Shown: in pieces, positions 55,512 through 64,000 of the stretch
How the letters are laid out: each line of letters starts with the position of its first letter
Numbering within the stretch: position 1 is the stretch's first letter
NCBI GenBank assembly: GCA_026261815.1
Contig: JAMPIT010000894.1
Span: 58,747,647 to 58,811,646, forward strand
Direction: 5' to 3'
DNA length: 64,000 nt
Origin: Monarcha castaneiventris obscurior
Lineage: Eukaryota > Chordata > Aves > Passeriformes > Monarchidae
Notes under the pieces: generated by a model
Database searches by the model: none
The model's input: the letters and a program-made list of their open reading frames with translations, nothing else
Told to the model about the DNA's origin: nothing
Program-made: the position numbers and the translations under genes

Positions 55512-57964
55512 TACTGTAAAATTTATTAACTAAACTTCTCTGGCTGAATCAGCATAAAACTGACATAGATGTATGTGGACACAATTTGCCTTAGGTGAAT
55601 TCCAATACAGGTGTGGAAAAACTGCTTAATGTGCACACTTGCCCTTTATGACAGGAGGTAGCGCTTGCCATATCAGCCCCCTCACTGCTGATCTCTGGGT
55701 ACAGTATCTTCACAGGCAGTCACAAAGGACACTTTCTGCATTTCCCTCCCTGGCTTACTCAAAATGAGAATTGTGTAGAGTTTATATATAATATTTTACA
55801 TTCTTTACATGTTGCTCAAATCCTTCTGAAAAGGTTTGTAAGAGTAACCCACAGGGCAAACGTTCTCAATAGTGACTTTATGAGCATTTTTATTTACAAG
55901 CTAGGAAACAAGTAGCTCTTCAATAAAATTATTTTTCATTGTTGCTTACTGCCATCAGAATCTCAGGTAACCTGTGCTGGTAGGGGTGATTCCTACAGTG
56001 GCATACTGTGGCCCACCATCCCAGCATGCTGGTGAGTACAATACTTGGCATAGCCAAAGGAAGAAACAGGTTTCACTTGACATTAAACAGCAGTGCAGGC
56101 TGGATGCTTGAACTGCACACAAGCCAAAGACAGATTACCACCTGCCTAGTTAGTTAGCTCCAGTGGGCTAAGTGAAAATTCAGGTTTAAACACTGGAATA
56201 CAGCACTCTAACGTATAGGATTTCAAGAAGAGTTCATTTTTCCTGGCATTTACTTTTCTTCCATATTATTTCACTCCTTCAGGAAACCTCTGAAATATCC
56301 TTCGATGTGAGCAGTATGTCTATCAAAGCATTAGTAAGAAAACATCTCTGAAATAAATTATATGCCAGAACATTTAGGATAATCCCTTCAGGGTTTTCTT
56401 ACACGGTACTTAGTAACAACAGTTAGACCAGCTATATTGAAAAAATGTCCAGATGCACAGGATTGCATTTCACACGTGTTCCCATGATCCTCCAAGCCCC
56501 TTGGGTAAATATATTAACTTACCTCTTTGAAAAATCAGTAAACCTTTTCAACATGCTAAGTTGTTCATGTCATGTGCTGATTTGTTGTTTGAAAGAAAAC
56601 ACCATCAATTTTTTAATAGAAAAGTAAAATAAGCTTGGACACTACTCTGACAACCAAATCCCTAAGACTGAACAATGTTTTGAAACCTGATTCCACATCT
56701 CCCTGCACACACACAATATGTTATTTTCATTGTCACAACAGACTGCTAAAGCATACATTTAAATAAAAGATTAATTTTCCAGATTTCAAAACTCTGTGTG
56801 AACCACTACCAAAACATAGTCATATGGCAGCATCCCTATGGAGCAGATGATTAAACCTTCACATTGAGGTGTGTGCTATGCATATGAGGTGAATGCTACG
56901 CAAATTCAAGACATCAGGGAGGTGTGTTGTAACTTGAGAAGGTCCTCAACTGCTCTGAATTCCACATCATAACTCCTAATCATAAACAAAATACAATAAA
57001 GTACCATGTGGAAATTAGCCCCAGGTTCCTCTTCAGGCAACCCTTCCACTGAGCATGTCTTTTCCTTCATTCAGATACTCTTAGCAGAATATGTCCTTAA
57101 TGAATATGAGAGCAAATTTCAAGGTTTTATCAGATCCTAATAAGAGAAAAGTTCTTTCAGACGCCTGAAGCATATAGTATGCAAAAATAAGGTGCAACAA
57201 TGAGAGAAACAAAAGCATAAAAAGGGAAAAAAAGGACAGCTGCTATGCAGTCAACTTGAGCTGATTATAAATTTTTATTAAAGTAGCTTTACTAAGACAT
57301 ACGAGTTAAGCGTGTTTAACCTGGTTATGGGTAGTAAGATTTGCATAGTATAATATTTTGAGTTTGGATACTCCTCCTGTATCTTCTGCTTCTGCTTGCT
57401 ATCTTTTACATACTGCATTGAGATGATTCACTCCATAGGAAATGCCTAGATCTAATTCTTGTAGAGTTTGGTTTATATCACATTTATATGGAATTATCTC
57501 TATATATAAACTCAAATGAAATATTCTAACCTAGTTCATTCACATTTGTAGAGCAGGATGCAGGGCTGTTACAGAAAAGAAGGCAACTACAACCCCATAC
57601 ACAGTGCTACATGGCAAAAATGAGAGGTTCTCATGCTCAGTGTGCTTCAGAAATCACTGTATTTCTACATGCAAAAAAACCCAAGCCCAAAACAAAAAAA
57701 ATCTTTCTCCAAATCTGAGACAGCATTTACACTATCTGACAACCATTTAAGTTTCCTGGAGTTGGAATATGCTTCGCTTTTCTCACAATGCATGCCGTGG
57801 CACAAGATTAAGAAACAAAGTTCTTTGCTTCTACAGGGAGTCTCCCAATAACCAGTATAGTTATTGTTTAGTTTGCCTCACAAGCTATGCGGTTCCTTAA
57901 TGAGAAGAAAACATGTAAGAGAAAAACAATGATGCTGATACAGAGGTACAGAGACTAGAAAGAC
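55512..57964. other. Intergenic DNA, nothing recognised
   Basis: AT-rich, single-copy-looking sequence. No gene or repeat family identified. Confidence 0.55.
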
Positions 57965-58631
57965 TGATGTCTCAAGATATTTTGGGATGCATTAGGGGCA
58001 TAGGGGGCAGGTCAGGCCTTGCCATGATGAGGCACTGCACTGCCCCATAGCCCCCAGCCCTGGAGCCTCTCTCCCAGCCTGGCAGTGGTGCCAATCACAT
58101 GCACACCGGAGGCAATGCTCCACTCTGTCCTAACTCAGCTCCTGAATGGCCAAATGACCAGAAGTCCCACCTGGCGGAAAGGCTTAGGAAGACCAAGGGG
58201 TATTTAAGGCTGAGCACGAGGCAAAGCATTTGCCTTGACCTTACCTTCATCTTGGAGTTTCTGTCTGTATACCACTGGAACCCAGGAGCTGGTAGCTATA
58301 TGTGTGCTTTTCTGCATCTTTTCTGTCTTTCTCTCTTTTCCTTCTAATTCCCTCTTCTTGGAACATTTGGAGTAACATAACATCAAATGGGTTTAATATT
58401 TGCTAAATCAAATGGGCCAAGTTAATGCTCTGAGAAGTGTTTTATGTTGATTGGATGTTGTACTAAATCTTTTGCCAAAATTTCCTGACTTTCTAAAGTT
58501 TTCCAGTAAAGGTGTTTTGAGCTCTTGGGAATATCTGGTTGGTATTTCCCCCATGCATCCTACTCAGAGTTACAAGAACCATTGTAACCCCTTTCAAAAA
58601 TCTCATCAAGTGAATTGATTGAGGCCTTACA
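57965..58631 (+). mobile_element. Probable avian ERV LTR
   Basis: Starts TGATGTCTCAAGATATTTTG and ends near GAGGCCTTACA. It contains a promoter-like GGTATTTAAGGC at about 58199-58210, a pyrimidine-rich middle (TCTTTCTCTCTTTTCC) and blocks such as AAGTTTTCCAGTAAAGGTG that I associate with an abundant avian LTR. No target duplication was found with these borders. Confidence 0.5.
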
Positions 58632-61600
58632 GTGGATATTATTTGTTCATTTCAGTACCATCCATTTAACAGCACACCCATCCTTTTCTTTCCAGTCTCT
58701 ATCTTCCACATGCTAAGTCCTTCCCGGCATATCCAAAAATTGGCTGCTTAGGGTGGAAAATTTGAAGCCATGTAAAATGTAACTTTCTCAATGAAGTTTA
58801 AAAATGCCTCTCTGATTAAATTGTGGTCTTAAAACAGTGGTTAATCATTCAAGAGTGGTGGTCAGATTTAAATCTAGTAGTATTTATTTTATATCATAAT
58901 TTTCCTCTGAAATAAAATACTATCGAGTAGGAGATTAGTGTGGGGATGGAGCCATTAAACAGTTCTGTGTCACTTTAAATGCGAGGTACATAATTTTCAA
59001 AATGTGTCAATGTGGTTGGATGTATTCTGTTCCAGAAATAATTCTGAGCCCTGTAGCTATAATAGCAACATGTTTATTAATGAAATTCACATAAATTATT
59101 GCTTTAATAAAGCACTGCTTGTGTATTTAATCTTTGAAAAATTTACCTACACTTATGTTTAATGCTATTTTTTATTAAATTAGATGTCCTGGCAAATAGA
59201 AAACATTCCAGGAATATTTTACTTTTTTTGTTTATACCACAGGAAAAGTCAAAAGCATCCAAAAGGAAGAAAGAAAAAAATAAACCACTGCTGTCAGTAA
59301 TCTCCTACTGTGCTTGTGATGTCTTTGAAGAGCAGGATTTTGTTACTTCTATTTCTCTTCAGGTTTTTATCAAATTGCTTGATTTTTAGAAGTGTATATG
59401 CTATAATTGGCTAGTAGTACCTTGACTCATAGAAAATTATGGCACTTTTTCCCCCTCTTATATTTACAGGAACTCTGTTATCAGAATCATCAACTGTATG
59501 TCACTAACTTCAATTTACCTTCCAGTGGTTTTCATCTTAACTTTTTAAACAAAACCCACTGCTTCAAATCCAAAATCTGTCTTATCAGAAGTCAATTCTT
59601 TTAGTAATAGCTTCTTTTGTAAACTATTAAAACTTGAAGAAAATCTCTAAGGAACTGAAAAGCATTGTTGCAAATATACTGCTTCTTTTTCGCTCTTTGA
59701 TTGTTTCTCTTGGAGATGTGTATTTGCAAGTACTGAGTAAAAACGATTATTTTTATGTGAATTGTGAAAGTAGTAGGCGAAAATACTCAATACTCCTTTT
59801 TACATTGCTTTATGCAGTTGAGTGTAATTTTTTAAACATTAATTTATAATGTTTTTGGAAATTTATAAACCACTCATTGAAGTTAAAGAACTGAGTTTTC
59901 CATCCAAGTATTTTTAAAAGGGAAATTATAATGACTTCTTGAACTACTATTAATTTTAAAATTAACAGCCTTGAAATCATTAAATACGTATAAAAAATTT
60001 ATTCCAACTTTATAGTTGGGAACATAGGCATATGAAATAGATTTGCATTGATTAATTTAAATAGAATTTTAATTTAGGAAGTTAAGCTCAGAAAACAGGT
60101 TATTTAAAAAAATAAGAGTGGTAAAGATGTTAAAATTTAAGCATTCATGGTAAAATACTGTTATTTTCTCAACAAAAAGGAGAGTGCAAATATACTGACT
60201 ATATTTTTAAAAAACCTTTTAGCTATTTCCAAGACCAGCCTGTCAGCAAAGTGCATCAGTAAATAGCTAACCTGACAGTTAACTCCTGACAGAGGTGAAA
60301 GGTGCTTTCCTTCTGTGTGGATATAGATACTGCCAATCTTCTTCCTCCTTCTCCAACAAATTTGTAGGGAACATCTTGTTTGTCACAGCCTCCAGCTCAT
60401 TTGTATCCTTACAAATGTAGCTCTTATTACAAAAGGCTAATTAGGAGAAAATAAAATTTCCCTTGGCCAACATTCTAATGGGTCTATACATGAAATAGGA
60501 CCTGCAGATCACATGGGAATGGATATATTAACATATTTCAAGGAGATCCAGCCTTTCATAGGCATTCCCAAGGAAAATGTATCTACAACAATTGTTTATT
60601 CATTTTGTTCTGTCATGCTTTCAATTTTCCTGTTCTTCAGTATTTAAAATAGTCAAAATTAATTTTTGGGACATTCTGGCTTCTTGTTGGTCATCACATT
60701 GGTTGAGGGAGGATAGAAAGAATTTGCATAACTAAAATAGCCAGATTCATACCCTTGGAATAGCTTCAAAGGGAGACCTCTGAGGATGCAATGTGATGCA
60801 ATAAAGTGGTTACTTAACAGGAATAAAAATGTTAAGTCATTATATACAATACAGCTCTGAAGATGCAGGAAAGGGTGGATAAAGTCTTCATCAGTGGTTT
60901 GGTTGCTCTTTTTTTCTTTTTATTTGTTTTAGTTTTTTGTCTTTCTTAATAAGGTCAGGAATTCCTTCTTTTAGGCATGCTCTAACTTCACAAAGGAGAG
61001 AATTACTACGATTTGAAAGGGAATAAGCTGAAGTTACAGACTGAAACTGGAAGTGAAAGGAGGATAAATAGTTATGGATTTGAGAAAGCAAAGAAGATTT
61101 TGAATTTTTGTGACATTGTAAAGGCCTACCTAGCATAAAAATTTCAGGACAAGTGATTCCGCCAAATAAGCAACTTCAGTGGTAGAAAAGTTAGGGAGTA
61201 GAATATTGTCATCCCAGGAACTTCATGGTGATCATTGCAAGGTCAGAGCAATATACCGCACAGTTGCCAAAATGAACACAAATTTGAGGGGGGAAACCAG
61301 TTTATATCAGTGTTGTAAAATCATTGTCAGGATTGCACAGAGAAAATGGTAAGTTTGTACAATGCTGTCATTCATTTAACCTCCCTGAGGAATGACTTAG
61401 GGGGAAAAACCACAGTATTAAGTTTAATCTTGACTTCTCCTGTAATGTATTCATATTGAATCTCTCTACTGATTTAATTTTCTCTTTCTTCAGCATAGAT
61501 TCAAGACAGTACATAGATTAATCAGCACTTTTTAATATGTTTACTAAAAACAAATCAGTAGAATATTTGACAAGGGAAAAATATGTCTCTGAATAAGCAC

Positions 61601-63141
61601 CACCTACGTGTCCCACTCATACATCCCATTAAATTCAGACAACTAGACTGAATTTACAATGAAAGTAAATTTCATATTGTTCAGCTAAACAAATACGACA
61701 CGAGACTAGCCTAGAGGAGAAACAGCCAGTATATACGTACGTGGACCATCTAAGATACAAGTTATTTTTATCACTAAGAGCTGAGGTCTTACATTCCTTC
61801 TGAGGAATTTTTCATTATTATTATTTAGGTTTTTCACAGCTTATCTGATCAGGTAGTGAAGGAAGTTATTAGCTCTTACAAATTATTTGGCTTATTACAA
61901 AAAAATGTATTTGACAAATGTATTAAATTAATCTTCTGATGTAAAAATAAAATCATCATTATAATATTAACAAAAGTGTATTCTTATTTTGGAAAAATTA
62001 ATGCAGACAATAACTAAGACTACAGTGCAATTTCCAGATAAAAATCCATATACACATAACTTCAGGCACAACAAAAAATTTCTAATTTCCTGAACCAAAA
62101 AACCACACCTGTGAATTTTGACACACAGTCTACGTGTAGCACATTGGTAACTATGTTATTTATAGTCATCTGTACAGATGGCTGAGAGAAGCAGTAATTT
62201 TCCCATTTGTTTACTTGCTTTTACTCAAATGATAATCTTGGCAATAATTTGTCTTGCCAAGGAATTTTCATGAGAATGTTTCCTTCACGAAAAAAAAAAA
62301 TTCTATAGGTTTTGTCTCTAACATTACCAATGACAAAGGTAGCTTGCTCAGAAAATCTTGAACATCAGTACAGACTTTGACCTCAAAAGCACAGTTAAAT
62401 TATGGCTCAGAGAAAACATTATGAAGTTCAATTAGGCTTTTGGAAAAATAAAATTTTCAGTTTTCCCTTTACAAAAAAACATGATGGTTGAACTTCTCTT
62501 CCTGTCTAGGTACAACACCAACACAACCCAGGAAAGAGAAATTCTGCATTTTTAATGTGATTAATCTATGATCATAAGAATAAAAAGAAGTATTGTTTCC
62601 AACCTAAGGAACCTTCTTTGGAGCTGCAGCTCAGCAGCAAATACCAAGTACATGCACTTTTCAAAATACTAATCTGACTATTTCATCTGGTGTGATGGCC
62701 ATTTATTTTATATATCAGTCTTTGCAGAGTGATTTAGCTTTAATTTATTCTTTTTCAGCTTATCTGTAATTGTGTTTTTTCTGATCCCATGTTGTGAAGA
62801 AGGTTGAGGATAAATCTAGTTTCCTTGCAGTTATAAAACTGTCTTTTGTTTTTCTCATCTCCTTACAAAAAGATGGAGGGCAAAATACACCATACCTGTG
62901 AAAAAGGCATTGTGCATCAAATGATTTTTTTTTTTTTTTTTTGGTGGGGGCGGGAAGAACAGGTTGTGTTAATGGGTGGTATTTACCTTTATTTTTATAA
63001 AAGAAAAATCAACATACTGCTTTCAAGAACAAAACAGTCTTTTCAATATGCCTGCACTGTCCTTATCTCAGTAGTCAAATCTACACTACAGTCTCCTCCT
63101 TCTCTCCCTTTGTTGCAGAGAAGATCATGCTCCTTGGGCTA
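58632..63141. other. Long AT-rich intergenic stretch, no repeat recognised
   Basis: About 4.5 kb of very AT-rich DNA. Only a T18 run (62925-62942) stands out. No gene-like frame, CR1 or LTR is visible. Confidence 0.55.
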
Positions 63142-64000
63142 GTGTTACAACCCGCCTCTGAAAGTGGGGTAACTGAGGTTCTTGCTAAAACATCCCTCAG
63201 AGGCGATTAGAATGAAGTGACACTGAATGACTGGGGTGTGAGTATGTGTATATAATGTATATTTTACAACAATTTGATTGCAATGGAAAGAAATATATAG
63301 CCATTTTGGTTATTATTGATAGTAATAGGACAATATAAAAGTATGAAAATACCTGAGAAAATGTATAGGGAAAAGAAAGAAAGAGAAAGAAAGAATAAAG
63401 GTAGATAGTGGAGAGGAAAATAATGGAGAAGAAAGATATCACTACCATGGATCTAGCTACAAGACGTGATTGTTGCAATTCAGATGTCTGTTGGTTGAAG
63501 TGATAGTCGCTGTCTTGATCTGTCACAGTGGGGGAAGCCCATGAAACAAAGACTTCAGCAGGTTAATACGTGTTCAGGTTCAGGTGGGAATGCCCAGGCA
63601 CCTCCCCTGGGGGGTAGTTTTAACACTGTGGATCATGGAAAAGTCCTCTGATGGAACCCCACAGAAATGAGTTTGGGGATGCTTCGGTGGTCACAGATGC
63701 CATCTGTCCCATAACTTGGGGTGATCTTGGTTGACTGGTGATATGTATAACGAGCAGTTGCTTCCTTTCCCAGTTTTTTCTGGATGTGTTAACCAGGATG
63801 TGCTAACCAGATCTCACCTCCACCAGGCCTGGAATGCACCTTCCTGTCACAAATTCCTCCCTGCTGTGCTTATCTCAAGTTCCTGCTGTGGCGGCTTTTC
63901 TTATGGCAAGTTCCTTCTGTGGTGGCTTTTCTTATGGCAAGTTCCTTCTGTGGCTTTGACAGTGTTGGAGACAGGCAACGGTACCCTTTAAGTCCTTACA
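63142..64000 (+). mobile_element. LTR-like ERV sequence, cut by the window edge
   Basis: It begins TGTTACAACCCGCCTCTGAA and continues as a purine-rich then GC-richer block (GTCACAGTGGGGGAAGCCCA, TGAGTTTGGGGATGCTTCGG, GTGATCTTGGTTGACTGG) that resembles avian ERV LTR sequence from memory. A 31-base tandem repeat lies at its right end. The far border is outside the window, so the element type is not settled. Confidence 0.45.
63876..63955. repeat. 31-bp tandem repeat, about 2.6 copies
   Basis: Units at 63876-63906 and 63907-63937 read CAAGTTCCT(G/T)CTGTGG then (C/T)GGCTTTTCTTATGG. A partial third unit starts at 63938. Confidence 0.92.

Overview
The window looks like nuclear DNA of a bird. It carries several CR1 retroposon 3' ends on both strands, avian-type endogenous retrovirus (ERV) LTRs, and at its left edge a clear ortholog of the vertebrate gene FIBIN (fin bud initiation factor). 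The LTR mix resembles what I remember from songbird assemblies, but the exact clade is inference.

Layout. Positions 1-1290 hold the FIBIN 3'UTR (running off the window), its single coding exon on the minus strand, and a CpG-rich promoter. FIBIN is the only host protein gene I can support. In other vertebrates, as I recall, the upstream side of FIBIN faces a gene desert towards SLC5A12; the remaining ~62.7 kb fits that desert and is best read as non-coding sequence that may hold FIBIN regulatory elements.

Retroelements cluster between about 12 and 40.7 kb. They include a solo LTR with a perfect 5-bp target-site duplication (12089-12684), an ERVL-type LTR fused to an inverted ERVL pol remnant (13532-14697), two copies of one LTR family (14903-15610 and 39693-40653), and further LTR-like blocks near 18.7, 21.3 and 24.8 kb. 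Two proviruses lie in this cluster. Provirus 1 (25651-29644) is a young, internally deleted element with an alpharetrovirus-like LTR and gag, a tRNA-Phe primer site, no pro-pol, half of a surface glycoprotein and a nearly intact gamma-type transmembrane glycoprotein frame. Provirus 2 (31471-37579) is an ERVL-class element with a tRNA-Lys-type primer site; gag, protease, reverse transcriptase, RNase H and most of integrase lie in one frame broken by only four stop codons, and it has no env.

From 40.7 to 64 kb the sequence is mostly AT-rich and single-copy in appearance. It is broken by a CR1 copy (52535-53370), a GC-rich minus-strand LTR (54784-55511), another LTR-like block (57965-58631) and an LTR-like sequence running off the right edge (63142 onward). 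Two long stretches (about 40.7-52.5 and 58.6-63.1 kb) show no recognisable retroelement and are the likeliest places for conserved regulatory DNA. No RNA genes, CRISPR arrays or bacterial-type features are present.

The genes here do not act as a pathway. FIBIN is a secreted developmental protein; the viral genes are remnants, and the only nearly intact one is the transmembrane env frame of provirus 1.
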